Origin: Polytrichum commune
Lineage: Eukaryota; Streptophyta; Polytrichopsida; Polytrichales; Polytrichaceae
NCBI GenBank assembly: GCA_950295325.1
Contig: OX485808.1
Coordinates: forward strand, 4,032,501-4,096,500
Length of the DNA: 64,000 nt
Direction: 5' to 3'
Positions 48,333 through 60,817 of this stretch are shown in pieces. Each line of letters starts with the position of its first letter. The stretch's first letter is position 1. A program made the translations under genes and the position numbers. The notes below the pieces were generated by a model, which saw nothing but the letters and a program-made list of their open reading frames with translations, had not been told where the DNA came from and searched no databases.

Positions 48333-50815
48333 CAAGGTGGCCATACACCTCCTTTACTTCATAAAGAAAAAAGAAACAAATAGCAAGATGTCTTTATTGG
48401 ACTCAACATGTGTTGAGTTCAATTCATGAGAATCACCCATAGACAGGGGCATGTCTATCCATGTATACGAACTAAGTGACTAACATGGACCACCTCTAAC
48501 AGCATGAAGGCAGTAGCACTTGTCCCATAGCCATGCTCAGTCAACCCACTATGGGTCCACATATGAGCTCGCGGCTATGATCGAGATGAAGTGTCCCTCG
48601 TTCACATCAACCCCAAAGGTTGATGTTGTCTCTCTAAACAAAGTGACTTGGTTTGTGCATCTCGGCGGAGTAGTATTAAACTTCAAATCGTTATGCTCTA
48701 AAGTAGTGATGGAAGGGCATGTGGTGGCGATGGTCAAATGCATTAAATTAGGAGCAGGGAATCAAATTCGGGGGGTTCACTCCTTCTTATATTTTGCATA
48801 CACGTGCGTTCGGGACCTATTTATTGGGGGGGGGTATTTACCTTGCAGAAAAAATTATAAGGTGATGGTATTTTACATGTAAAAAGCCTGAAAATATTAT
48901 ATGTGATGGTATTTTACATGTAAACATGTTTCACTATTTTAAAATCCCATATTTTACATGTACATTTTTTACAAAATTTATCTACAATGAATATATTGGA
49001 CCCTATTTTTTATCGCACGTTGTTCTACGATTTTCGCCAATGAACCCCCCGAGGAATCAAAATTGTCTTTCGCATGAAATATGCCTTAGTTTGGTTGAGC
49101 GCAACTAGTGATGGGCCTTTAGAAGTGCAACTTTTGTGCATACAATTTTAATCTCCGATGTTGAAAGCATTGAATGTACACATGGCACACATGGAAACTT
49201 TGTATGATCAAATCCTACTACGTCTTCAACTTGTAATTTAATACGCCGATTTGGTTCAAGACATAATAAATTCCTCATTAAGACATGCATCCCTTCACCC
49301 TCCAACTCCACATGCACTTTTGATTGTTGGATAAGATTGCGAATCATCTCGTTCGTTTAGAAATTAGGCGGCATGAAAATTGTTGCTTAAAATCTCAAAA
49401 TCGGAGTTCAAATGCAATAATTATCTTCGGTAAGATTGAAAATGTACAAACCATCGAGAAACAATGTGGTTGAACAACCACACTAAATATACGTGTCTCC
49501 AAATAGCATGGTATATAACTTATGCAACATAAATGTGAATACAACACGAGACGTAGTCCACACGTGAGGCTTATTTTATCATACCTACATAAAAGTTGCT
49601 CATAAAACCACGTGTAAACAATCTCATAGGTTCATAATTCATGCATAAGTCAAGGTTTACGTGCATAAGTCTTAATTATGTGCATGCCATCCAAGGAATT
49701 GTTAGTCAACCTTTCAACCCCACACACGCATAAGAGGCCCAAATCAATTCATGTGAAAAGGAGTGTATTGGGATGCCACATGGCTTGTGAAGAAGTTGAA
49801 AGTGTGAGGGTGATACTACGGGTAGAGTATTATGATCAAGATTTTCAATACACAAAAAGAACTTGTTAAGATGAAATAGCTAGCCTTCGGATTTCTTTCG
49901 AGTCGAACATTCATTTCACATTTCGCACCAAGAAAAGGGTTATTTGGCATTCACAAAGAAGATTAGCTAAGGAAGAAATGAACGTCGGGTTGCTCGATGC
50001 ATACATAAAAATTCATAAAAATTTCTTGCAACTCAATCCACTTCAATGAGACTTGTGCCTAAAAGGAAACGTTTGAATTGGATGACTCTTGGTTGATTTG
50101 GATGTTAAGTAGTTGCAAAAGCACTTGTACCACATTAGCTCCCACTCCCCAAAGTAGTGCGCTCCTCACTCACTACCATAATCCATGTACTCTTAATCTA
50201 CGGATGACCCAAGAGGGTTACAAATTTTTTTAGAGAGATTTTTTTTTGAAAAGAAATTAATCCTCGTGTGCATTCGATCCAAATGTACAAGTGCATAATT
50301 AGCTAGATGTATATGTGCATCGAAATTATGATGCTTAGGGCGAGGCTCCTCACGGGAGTTGGTTTACATCATTGTGGTGGGACACTTGCATTGTACACGG
50401 GCACTAGATATGTTAATGGCTCCCGTGGTTTAAGTACGTGAGCGTGGTGGGTGGGATTTACATCTCATCATGGTTTCCATGCAAATGGAGCTTTGGTTAG
50501 TTAGTGGTGGTCAAGTTCTTGTTCATCAACACTCATATGGATGGACCCACAAGACCCCCTCACCCTTGCAATCTTATGCCACTCCTTAGATTTTGTTTGC
50601 CACGGACTACGTAGTACCTAGGGCACCTACCTACCTACCTATCCATGCAACAAAACAATGAGGTCACGGGTGTAAATAACTTAGGGTTGAGTGCTCAAAT
50701 TGGGGCCCGGATATTCCCTTCAATTTTGATGAGCACTTCCAACCATCACATTGACTTTTAGATATAAGGAAAAAGTAGCATAAAATCAAATAGTGGGCCA
50801 CTTCCGTGTTCTAGA
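48333..50815. other. Intergenic stretch with no recognised gene or repeat
   Basis: Open frames near 48520-48882 and 49105-49347 have no motifs I know, and the first has a non-ATG start. A G run lies near 48828-48835. Confidence 0.4.
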
Positions 50816-51934
50816 AACCAATTAATGTGGTCCACGATAATATTAAACTAGAGGATTGGTGTGGGTTAAATTTTTAACATGGACCACACGAATTCTCATT
50901 TGAAAATTAGTGTGGCCCACAATAATAGGGCTATTTAGTGTATTTTTTTTAGATTGGGAAGGATTTTTTAGTCTTTTTATTGGGACAATCAAGATTAGGT
51001 AGGAAAGAAATGTTATTTGAATGTCACTCCAATAATTTGGACCCATAGTTCAATGTAGGCTCCCTCTGGGTCCAAATTCTTGTTCTTGACCAAGAAATCG
51101 CTTGGGTTTTTTTAGTTTTTTTATTTTATTGATTTTTGGGTCTTGGGGCATAGGGTAAACCCATCCTTGGAGTAGATGTACATTACTAAAATACAAGATA
51201 TAAAACACTCCAAGTCAAAACCACAACCAACCCAAAAAAAAGAAAAAGAAAATCATTCATCGGATTTCACTTTCAAACCAAAAGTTGGACTTAGGTTTGA
51301 AATTTGGTTTCTCAAATCATCAGTTCTTTGCCACATATTGGAATCTATTTAAACAAGACTTTCACAAGACGGTGGTGGAGGCCATTTCCCACGAGGGATG
51401 ATGGACACTCTTATCAATTTGCGATCAATCGCATCCCTCAAGGTTGCCTACACGGTCGTTGGGGTGAAAACATTGATTTCTATTGTAGAGCCATTTGTTT
51501 GTTATTTTAGAATCTAACTGAGTTCTAAATTGGGGTTAATGACCATGAATACATCTAGTGAGCTCAAGTTGGAACAAATCAACAACAAACCTATAGGGGT
51601 CATGTATTTACGATAGCATCCTCGGTAAGTGTTAGAAAACCAAAATTGAAAACCTTTGTGAAGGTACATCTTGGACAAACATGTTTGTGTCACACAAGTA
51701 GATAATATTCCCTCGTTTGCTTCGACAATGGATATGACTTGACGATGCTATTTGGTGGGGTTTTTTTTTCTCTTCTCCCAAAGATCGAATTATACTCGAG
51801 AAAGTGGTGGAGTGCGGTCCGTTGTGTATTTAGTATGGCCCACACTAGGAAGAGATTTCAACATGGTTTACATGATAATGCCACTCAATACATGTGGTGC
51901 TCATTCTCATGATATTGGCACATGTAAATTTAGG

Positions 51935-52260
51935 CCACTTTAGAATAGAGCTCGAGAGCATGTGACCGTTGAAATCTAAAATCTCTCGTTGGTGGAAAAC
52001 TCCAAGACCACCCCACTTCGCTCTACACTAGAGCTCAAGGGCCTAAGAGACCAAGGCAATTTGAGTGAACGACAACACTCGCATAAAGTCCCGCATGACA
52101 TAAAATGGATAATATTATGTCGTTTACAAAATGTTTTGTCAAGTCCACCTCAAAGAGGCGGCTTTAACTCTAAACCAGGAGACTACGCCACTCCAAAAGT
52201 TTCACAACCCTTGTTTCATTACAACTTATCGTGTAGAAGAACCTCATATGAATAGGATGG
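51935..52260 (+). repeat. Repeat family I, copy 2
   Basis: GGCCACTTTAGAATAGAGCT, then GAGCATGTGACCGTTG, CTACACTAGAGCTCAAGGGC, CATGACATAAAATGGATAAT and a TCAAGTCCACCTCAAAGAGG block. It matches 63213-63420 in the same orientation and 37565-37910 and parts of 54860-55330 inverted. Confidence 0.55.
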
Positions 52261-52436
52261 TAACAAAATAGCATATGGTTGAAAGTCTAGTCACATACGA
52301 CTTTACAATACACTTGAAGGTTTGTGACCACGCAATATTAAAACATAAATTCATTTTTTCATGAAACAACCTTCAGATGAGTTTGAAGGCCCTTAGAATG
52401 TCATGGTCATGGCCCTTGACCATAGTTATTGAAAGT

Positions 52437-52675
52437 GAGAGAGAGGTAATTATCATTTACGAGCATATCACTCATCCATCCAACATAAATTCTCGACTCC
52501 CTATAAGTTTGTTGCCGATTCATCACAAATGACATCCACCACACTAATCCAGGGTCTTTAAAGCCATTTCCGATGTCAAATCGACTAAAAAAGGTAACCT
52601 TTGGGCTGCATACTATTTCATGGCTTTTATGTTGGACAAAGGAAAAGTGCGCTCGTATACGATGATCCTTATTAC
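52437..52675 (+). repeat. Repeat family E, copy 4
   Basis: GAGAGAGAGGTAATTATCAT, CATCCATCCAACATAAA, CTATAAGTTTGTTG, GATGTCAAATC, CATACTATTTCATGG and the inverted terminal block GTGCGCTCGTATACGATGAT place it in this family. Confidence 0.7.
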
Positions 52676-52932
52676 TTATAGTAGAGGGTGAAGGGATCCA
52701 ACGATTGCTTTTGAAGAAGGTGGAATGTGGAGGCCCGATCGAATACACGGAATAGCAAATGGCCCTTTTTCCTTCCCCAAAGAAGACCTACACTAAGTAC
52801 GCCTTCCAAATTTGAATCGGGAACGAGGGTAGTGGTCCGTGTCCAATGCCGAAAGCGCCCACAAGTCGTGGGGTGGGAAGTGGATTCGAATTTATTAATA
52901 TCAAACAAAACAAAAAAACCCTAATGCACCAC

Positions 52933-53167
52933 CACTACCTACGGTATTTAGTGTCACTTGGTAGTATTCGGACTTAAGCCAAGCTATAGCTAATTACCGA
53001 GAACGTAATATATTCTACCAAGCAAAAAGTCTTCTTTCCGTTTTATAATGTCCGAACAAACCTACTCAACTTCACTACTGTAGTAGAAATTAGACTCATA
53101 GAATAAGAAGTCATTGCATTGCATAATCCCGAATCGTAAGTGACACTACATACCATGAATGGTGTAG
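52933..53167. mobile_element. MITE family B, copy
   Basis: The left end CACTACCTACGGTATTTAGT and the right end (RC: CTACACCATTCATGGTATGT) are diverged inverted repeats, with GTGTCACTT near the left and AAGTGACAC near the right end. Confidence 0.65.
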
Positions 53168-53251
53168 ACTTTGGGACCGATGATGGAAATTGTGGATGTG
53201 GTAATAAGTAAGCAAGCGAGGAGTATGCACTTGCATGGAATCTGTATTGGA

Positions 53252-53275
53252 ATTATTATTATTATTATTATTATT
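53252..53275 (+). repeat. (ATT)n microsatellite
   Basis: Eight uninterrupted ATT units. Confidence 0.95.
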
Positions 53276-53904
53276 TTAAAATTATTTGGGTTTGTGTTGG
53301 ATAAATACCATGGAGGATTTGTTATATTCTCTCCCGGGTTTTTGATGCTTGAAGAGATACCTTTGTGTGACGTGGATTGTGACAAGGCAATCCAAAAGCA
53401 CGTGACAAATCCGTCATTGGAACGGGGGTGTCGTGGGTGTGGACCCGTGGGGTGTGTGACCGTGTACCATTTTAGGGTCTTGTCGATCCTTGTCGTTTTC
53501 CAAGTCAATCCTCACACCGTCCCATGTGACCCATTTTTTTTTTCCCCCCCTTTCTAATACTCTAAAATGATATTATTGAAACAAAAGTAAACCGCTTTAC
53601 AATAAATATAATTCAAGGAAAGAATTTGCCAAGGCTTCTTATGTTGTCTAAGGAAGTGGTTTAGACAAATTCTACTTCCCAACACCTACCATGGGGGGTG
53701 TAGTAAAAGTATGCACTCTACATATTTGTCATTGATTTGTTCTTAATTAGCCTCACTAGGTTGATTTGGAGTATGTTATGTAGACTTAGATGCTAATTAA
53801 GTTTGAAATTGCAACATCCAAACTCCAAATAGTCATCATCGTTTTCACCCCCCTCCCCTTAGTAAGTGCTACAAAACATCGCTCTAGTGAACGATTTGCA
53901 TTGC

Positions 53905-54190
53905 GCTAATCTTGTGTTTAGTGTCATATGGTGTTCTATGTCATTGTGGCAACCTTCCTGACATCACTTCTTCTGAATAAGTTTACACTGACTTGAATGT
54001 TTTGAACCCAACTTACTTCTAGTTCATCCACTTTTGGCTTGGTGTATTTTGCATCCTCACATTTTGTAATGAAAGGTTGACATGGATGATGATTGACATT
54101 TGGATGAAAAATCACACAGTAAGTGACAATAATTGCAACACTTTACATGGAAAATGCCCATGTTGACACCAAATACAACATCTAGTGTAG
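53905..54190. mobile_element. MITE family A, diverged copy 3
   Basis: TGTTTAGTGTCATATGGTGT near the left and the CAACATCTAGTGTAG end, with TTGACATTTGGATGAAAAATCACAC inside, match 47926-48332 in the same orientation. The left terminus is decayed. Confidence 0.5.
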
Positions 54191-54299
54191 CATTGGTGCG
54201 TGAAAGATACAAGGGTAAAAGTTCATAGCATCTAGCAAGGGGGAGGGTGAAAATGTTGATTACTATGTAGAGCATGACAATTATAATTTAAAGTCACTT

Positions 54300-54500
54300 C
54301 TCTCATGATTTTTAGAGCTTCTATAATTATCCTATTCATCATCAAAACAAAGATTCTTGTACTCATTAAATAGTCATACATGTCCCCTCAATTACATTGA
54401 TTATTGAACCTAGAGTATCTAGCATATTTTGAACAAGCAATCCAATCTCTTTAAACACGTTTTTTTTTATTAACAAAATATATATTTGTTCTTGGAGCCG
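54300..54500 (+). repeat. Repeat family F, copy 3
   Basis: AGAGCTTCTATAATTATCCT, TAGTCATACATGTCCCCTCA, CTAGCATATTTTGAACAAGC and CCAATCTCTTTAAACACG match copies 1 and 2. An insertion of T/A-rich sequence follows at 54460-54485. Confidence 0.7.
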
Positions 54501-54859
54501 CACCAAACCCATATATCGCTCAAATACATAAGTTCGATTAAGATAAGTAATTGAAGTAAGCAAGTTTACATTAAACGAGAAAGAGAGAACCTTGTACACT
54601 ATTACATTAAGGAAATAGGGAAAGTAATTTATCTTTCTCTAGTAAAGGGTTTAGGGGTTTGGAGTTTGGGGCACGGGAGTTTAGGGAAAGTGGGACTATT
54701 GCATACTTATTTGATTGCATTAAGCGGCATTGACTCATTAAGAGGCCAAACCTGGCTCAGGTCCTTTTATTGGTCCCTGCTGAAGCCAGTCAGACATTTA
54801 AGTGGGCCAATCCAATATGGGTTGGCGTTAAAAAGAGCCGTGACCATGAAATCGTGAGA

Positions 54860-55330
54860 GCCCAAAAGAAGAATGTCCCAAGGCCGTCCCAACACACCTC
54901 CAAAATCATGTAGTGTGGTCACGGACCCTCAAGTGTAGTGTGAAGTCATATGTGACCGGGCCCTCAACCAAATGCTATTTCAACAAATCTCTATTCAAAC
55001 AGGTCCCCACACATGATAAAAATAAAATAAACCAACGGTTGTGAGCGTTCGGAGTGCCATGGTCTCCCAATGGTTTTGTGTTAGGCCTACCTCCAAGAGG
55101 TGGTTTTTGAAAACAATCCAAGTGACCATGAAACATGATCCATTCGATGCCATGTAGGAATCCATGTAGACTCTACATCCGTCTTGCAATTCACATACTC
55201 CGTTGGTCCCTCAAGCATAGTGTAAAACAAACTTGGACCGGCTCCACCTCTTCCACCAATGAGAGTGCTTGAAATGTAATGGTCACGGGCTCTCGGTCAC
55301 GTGTGTGAAGTGGCCCTTACTTTAAAACAC
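54860..55330 (-). repeat. Region of family-I-like repeats
   Basis: Words such as CTCAAGTGTAGTGTGAAGTC, CTCAAGCATAGTGTAAAA and GTGTGAAGTGGCCC recur here, with a block equivalent to the minus strand of CATGGCATCGAATGGATCAT. Probably more than one broken copy; the borders are not resolvable by eye. Confidence 0.4.
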
Positions 55331-55842
55331 AACCAACTTTTTCCCTTAACTTAACCCACCGCAAAAGATATTTGGCTCATGCTATTCCACTGTGTCGCCA
55401 CTTCGCCTCACTTCAACATTGTGCCAATAGGAAGACCCGATTAAAAGTTGGACCACCATGTAAAACAAATTGTAGCATCTCTCATCACATGGCCCACAAA
55501 CTAAGGGCCTTATTATTATTAGCTTATCTATTAACATTCAGGATTCTTAGTGTGCATGGATGGGTGAAAATTAAAGGCCTTTGGTGGAGACCTAATAAGT
55601 TCATTTTTTGGGTTGGCGACCAAAAGCTTCTCCGTGTTCGTTATGTGGAAAGCGTGTTCGAGGTGTGGGTTGAATTAAAGCTCGGTTTTATTGGCTCTAT
55701 CTTGTGGGAAGAGACCAAGACGTGGTCTTTGAAATGGGCCAAATTTTGCTAGCCAACCAAAACTGGTTGCATATGGTGTTTGTAACTCGCTCTTTCAGTG
55801 GAGTCCACTTGCAAATGGATGCTGATGTCAAGCAGTCTCTAA

Positions 55843-56428
55843 GGGGTTATTTACACCATGGACCGTGAAGTCGTCCCAAGGTCTTGTAAAATATGTGATT
55901 GGTTGTTGAACCCATCCTGGGGCCACTTCGGTTTACACCAAGGGAAAAAATGTCAGAGTGACCATGGAGTTCGAGGTCCCCAAAAGACATGTTGTAAGGC
56001 CTACATTATCCACTGATATGGTCCAATGGGTTTTGCGGTGGGAGAGGCAAAAAAGGTGCTATAATAAAAAAGCGCAAGGGCACATGGCAAAGAAATGTTG
56101 TTATAATAAAATTTTAATTGAATTGTTTTGGGGGAAGAGAAAGACGAAGACAAGAGAAGACAAGAGAATGGTCAAAATTTTAATATTTTTTATATTTTTT
56201 ATATTTATCATAAAATGGCCTTTTTGGGGCATATATAAAAAAAAATCAACACATTCATTTTTTGGTGCATGGTTGTTCCTCTTGGTCCACATTCAGTTTA
56301 CACCTAGTGAGGGGCCTAGAGGCTTTGTAAATTGATTTTTTTTCCAAGAAATCAGATCATGGAAGTTGGACCATGGAAAAAACCATCCTCCATGGTCAAA
56401 CTTCATGGTCCATGGTGTAAACCGGCCC
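55843..56428. mobile_element. PIF/Harbinger-like (Tourist-type) MITE, 586 bp, TAA target sites
   Basis: The left end GGGGTTATTTACACCATGGA and the right end (RC: GGGCCGGTTTACACCATGGA) are inverted repeats of about 30 bp. TAA flanks both sides (55840-55842, 56429-56431). A GGG-type terminus with TAA duplications fits the Harbinger superfamily. Extra TTTACACC words inside suggest an internal rearrangement. The short open frames inside have no transposase motif. Confidence 0.72.
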
Positions 56429-56855
56429 TAAAATGAGCCAAAGTTTGGTCTTGGTCGGAAATCAACCAAAATTGGTCACATGTGCAAGATAATACTAGGC
56501 CAGAGCACTCTTGCAACTAGTATGTGCAATGTACTACTTGTTTATGATAGGGTTAAGTGGCAGAGGATCCTGAAAGCTTAGAAGTGTGCTATGGACATGT
56601 CTAAACATGGCTTCTTTGATAAATTCGATGGCTCGAGGGGTGCCAAGCAAAAACCCGCCCAATATTGGTTTGAACCCATGTACTCCCAAGTGAATATTAT
56701 GTTTTGGCACCCAAAATATTGAACCATATATAGCCCCCTACAACTAGGTCATCCTTCTTCTTTTATATCATCAATAGTAACTATTTAGTCCCATACAATT
56801 GATGACAATAGGTGAACCCTTAAAAAGGTCGACGTTATAGATCATTGCAACCATA

Positions 56856-57137
56856 CACTACAAGAATCACGGATTGTTGTCACCACACCAATTATGGTAT
56901 TTGAAGTCAATTACGATTCGGAAGTACGATGTGCCTATAACTTGTTGGGAAGTACGGTGTGCTTATAAGTTGTTACTATTAATGTTGGTTTTTACCAAGT
57001 AAAGATGGCAATGTTCAATGGTGTCCCAAAAACTAATTGGACCTTTGTTGGTTAAAAAAATTTGATATCTATAGTAAACAATTAAATCATGTCTTATTTC
57101 AGATAGTAAGTGACACTAAACACCGTAAACAATGTAG
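56856..57137. mobile_element. MITE family B, copy with CACTACAAGAA terminus
   Basis: The left end CACTACAAGAATCACGG and the right end CACTAAACACCGTAAACAAT-GTAG bracket a family-B interior (TTTTTACCAAGTAAAGATGG). CACTACAAGAA is the terminus of many plant CACTA transposons. Confidence 0.6.
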
Positions 57138-57559
57138 TTATTTGGTAATATGAGATGGATTCTAGGTATCTTGACATAATAGACGGGTTCATCAAATTCT
57201 TGCTAGTTTTTTTGAAGGAGTGTTTATATTTTTTGAAGTGCATTTGATGTGCACAAAATTAAACATGCTAGGCAATTATTGTGGTCCACGTTAATTCTCT
57301 ACTAAAAATTTAGTGTGGGTTGGAGATTACTGTGGTCCACATTGATTCGCATAATGAAAATTAGTGTGGGCTCTAGAAATTTATTGTGGCCCAAAATATT
57401 AGGACTATTTAGTATATCTATGTTACGGTGAACGTTTGCATTACCTTGCTTATCGTGGGAGGATAAAAATGCCAAATACTATTGTAAAGCATATTGGTGT
57501 ATCTCTTTCCAAGACAACTTGATCTATGAATCAGGACCAGGTTCCCATAATTAGACTAC

Positions 57560-57720
57560 ATGGTTTGCAGTTTTTACTATCACTTACGATTTGGAATTAT
57601 ACAATGCTATAACTTCTTACTATACATCTCCAACTTCTTTTCACCGACAAAGACTATATAAATTGTATGGATATTATACAATACAAACGACTTTACTTGA
57701 TAAAAAGTCTACAATTTAAG
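57560..57720. repeat. MITE family B, partial copy
   Basis: TTTTTACTATCACTTACGAT then TTGGAATTATACAATGCTAT and CACCGACAAAGACTATATAA match the left half of the family and the remnant in intron 4 of the receptor kinase. Confidence 0.55.
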
Positions 57721-58109
57721 TAAATGATTGTGTTATTGTGTAACTTTGAACTAAACTTGGGATAAGCAACAACCATATAGGGGATATATGTATTTACTAT
57801 TCCCCCTCCACACATGTTGTGAAACAATTTTGTTACTTTTACCACTAAGTTGTCCTCTATTGTAAAGTCGAATCTGAGTGTTTAGAAATAATTAATTAAT
57901 GATTAATCCATTAATTAGCTTGTTTTCTAGTTTTGAGGTTAAATCTATGAAAACAAAGGATCTATATTACTGCCTTGAAGATTACAATTACAAAACATGA
58001 TACCAAAAGCCTTGTCAAAGAGTCATGCTCAAAAGGGGACCATGCAAGTGACTTGGCCAAAGGACCAAAGCGCCCAAAAATAGCCAAAGAACCAGAGAGC
58101 CAAGCAAAA

Positions 58110-58962
58110 CCACATAGAGTAGAGGCACCCATAACCAACCAATTCAGATATTTTGTGCCACATTGGAGAAGTATATGGTGGTGCAAAAATTTCCATGCAA
58201 GAAGATAGAAATTAGGAGGATTATAAAATGTTTGGTGATTTTATTCCATCAATTGAAATTATTGTGAATTTTTGAAGCTAAAAGTTGGTCTGAATATAGT
58301 ATTGATGTCTAGGGTTTGTCGTAACCGCTCATCTTAACCACTCACTCACTCACTCCTCACTTCAACACTCAAAACTAGGACATGTGTCATGGCTCTATTG
58401 GTTCCAGCCTAATCGAGATTTAATCATAGCCTGATTGAAATTTAATTCCAACTTGGTCGAAATTCCGGTACCCTATAGATTGACGATGGGGTCTTGATCA
58501 GGAATAGGTGCCTCTATTATGGTACAAAACATTCACCAAGTAGCCCACAATTACAAGAGATTCTAGAGATTGTGCACCAAATGAACCACCTATAGTAGAG
58601 GTGCCTATTCCTGATCATGATCCCATCGGGAACCTATAGGGTGCCATAATTTCGATTAGTCTAAGAACTAAATTTTGATAAGGCCGGAACCAATATTGCC
58701 ATAACACATGTCCTTGGTTTGACTGCTAAAGTGAGGAGGAATGAGTGATTATGGTTTTCTCTAGACATTGGTAGTATGTTTGGGCCAACTTCTAGGCTTT
58801 ACAAAAAAATCAATTGAAGGACTAAAATTGCCAAAAAAATAATTGCGTTCCTCTTCATTTATATCTTCTTACACTGGATAATTTTGCACCACCTTATACT
58901 TCTCCAGATGTAGTGCAAAAACTCTTAAGTGATTGGTTATGGGCGCCTCTACTTTGGCGCCC
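58110..58962. mobile_element. Long palindromic foldback element (about 850 bp)
   Basis: The left arm, with GAGTAGAGGCACCCATAACC, GAGAAGTATATGGTGGTGCA and GATCAGGAATAGGTGCCTCT, is mirrored in reverse order by AGAGGTGCCTATTCCTGATC, GCACCACCTTATACTTCTCC and GGTTATGGGCGCCTCTACTT. The centre lies near 58,540, so each arm is about 400 bp. The short GTAGAGGYGCC word occurs both near the ends and near the centre. No duplication or coding sequence was found. Confidence 0.75.
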
Positions 58963-59344
58963 AACACCCTAGTGACAACCACATGATTGGACTCGTAACC
59001 AGTCATGTAAAAACAAGAAGGCATGGACTCCGTTCTCAATGCACACCTTCCAAAAAATCGTTGCTAATTCATAAAGTCGTATAATAATAATAGTAATAAT
59101 TTCCCTTTATGTTGTAGATAATGCTATGTAAGGCCCAAATCTTGTCAAATTCTTCAAAAATACCAGTCCTCACCTCAAATAATACCTCTCCCTTATACAT
59201 ACATATATAAACACTATGTACGCTAATGCCTCAAATAATACCTCAAATAATACCCCTTCATACACTCACATTAATTCGTACGGGGTATGAAGAGTTCACC
59301 CCCGAGAATCAAATCCCAATGAATTTTGAAGCTATGTAGTCTCC

Positions 59345-59520
59345 AATTATTAGGAATTATCAAAGTCCACTAACAATGAGCCATAAAATGACCACGTACG
59401 TCTCCCCCAATCATGTTGATTGTTGAACCCAAGTAGTTAACAAGCTTCACTCACACAATCCAATCTCTTTTCAACACATGTCTTTCTGGTGTTAGTTCTT
59501 AGATCTGCAATTGAACCCAC
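59345..59520 (+). repeat. Repeat family F, copy 4
   Basis: AAATGACCACGTACGTCTCC, CCAATCATGTTGATTGTTGA, CACACAATCCAATCTCTTTT and CAACACATGTCTTTCTGGTG match the other copies. Confidence 0.65.
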
Positions 59521-59898
59521 TCGCCACTCAAAACTTTAAGTGTCCGACTAAGATAAGTAACCGAATTTGACTTGCTCACGCTAACCAACACCCTAATTGC
59601 AAATTCTCGTGCTCACGGTTTTTGTTAAGCTTATGGAAAAAACGACATTTGAACCTAAAAACAAGTAACAAATTCCGTTTCAATAGTCCAACTTCCCTTT
59701 TTAAACACACGTCTTCCTCGTGTATCCGTTCATAGATAAAAAAAACCTCCTCCCCACCCACCCACCCAAACATAGGTTTCCAATTAAGCTTAGCAACTAA
59801 ATTACACCCGCTTACCGTAATCGCAACCCTAATTGCATAAACGCCTCGCTAATCTTTCGGGATCGACATTCATCCAAGTTAAAAGAAGAAACACACGA

Positions 59899-60242
59899 CT
59901 ACACTAAATAGGTAGATTAGTGTTGGAAACACTAATAGTCGACGAAAACGCTAAATGTAAATTGTCTCTATAGTGTTAGAACACTAAATGTCAACTCTAA
60001 CACTATTTGTACCAAGTAGTAACTTTAAATATTTACATGAGCGCATTTAGTGTTAGATGATATTTTGTAAATCTTGGAATGAAGAATTGAAGGAAGAAGA
60101 ATATGAGAACCTCGTAAAAGGTATAATTTGTTCAAACCCTATTCAAACACTAATTGTAATATCAGTTGAAAATTAATGTTTTAGGTAACTATTGCATCTA
60201 ACACTAATCTTCATCTAACACTAATCTACCTATTTAGTGTAG
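59899..60242. mobile_element. MITE family C (344 bp), near-perfect terminal inverted repeats
   Basis: The left end CTACACTAAATAGGTAGATT and the right end (its exact reverse complement) are identical for about 26 bp. The interior repeats TAGTGTT/AACACTA words about ten times. No clear target-site duplication: flanks are CGA and TGT. Confidence 0.82.
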
Positions 60243-60469
60243 TGTACCTCTACTATATGAGCTGGTGATATTGGCAGGCCAGCCGATCATCCAACTACTA
60301 TTTTTCATCCATCCATATCCCCACCCATCCATCCACAACCCGCAGAAAAATAATTTTATCCAACCGCCATGTTATTACCGCAAGGGGTGTCCATGTCGCA
60401 TAATAGTGCATGGCCTCCATGTCATCGCCACATGGCACTGCGTGGTTGGTTGCCATTAAGAAGGGGAGA

Positions 60470-60482
60470 GGGGGGGGGGGGG
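60470..60482 (+). repeat. Poly-G run (13 G)
   Basis: The longest of a series of G runs in the second half of the window, tied with 29899-29911. Confidence 0.9.
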
Positions 60483-60817
60483 CTCGAATTATTGTGGCCT
60501 TTGAAGCGTAAGAAGTCGTAGGGAGTACACTTGTCGGGAATCTTACCGGACGTGCCAGCTTTTTCCAGAACAAAAAGGCTTGAAAAAGGAAGCCATAAAG
60601 GGTGAAAAGGTACCAAGCTTTTTATCCCACCCGATTCACCTAACTGCAGTTAGTTAACTTAAGCCGAGTTAGTTAGGGTTTAAGCCGAGCTGTGCAAGTG
60701 TCCGGAAAGATTTAGGGGGCATAATCAGTCGAAATTACCCCCATGGTTTCCGTGGCCAACCGGTTAGCAATTTAGGGTCTTTTCTTTTCTTTTCTTTTCT
60801 CCCCCCTTTGATACTTT

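Noticed and set aside
48520-48882. 120-codon open frame
   Set aside because: It begins with TTG, has no recognisable motif, runs through a poly-G tract near its end, and lies in a gene-free repeat field.
53171-53557. 128-codon open frame
   Set aside because: It spans an (ATT)n microsatellite and a poly-T/C run; the opposite strand is equally open, as expected of low-complexity sequence.
55372-55752. 126-codon open frame
   Set aside because: Between two transposon blocks, no domain, no promoter or splice evidence; not distinguishable from chance.
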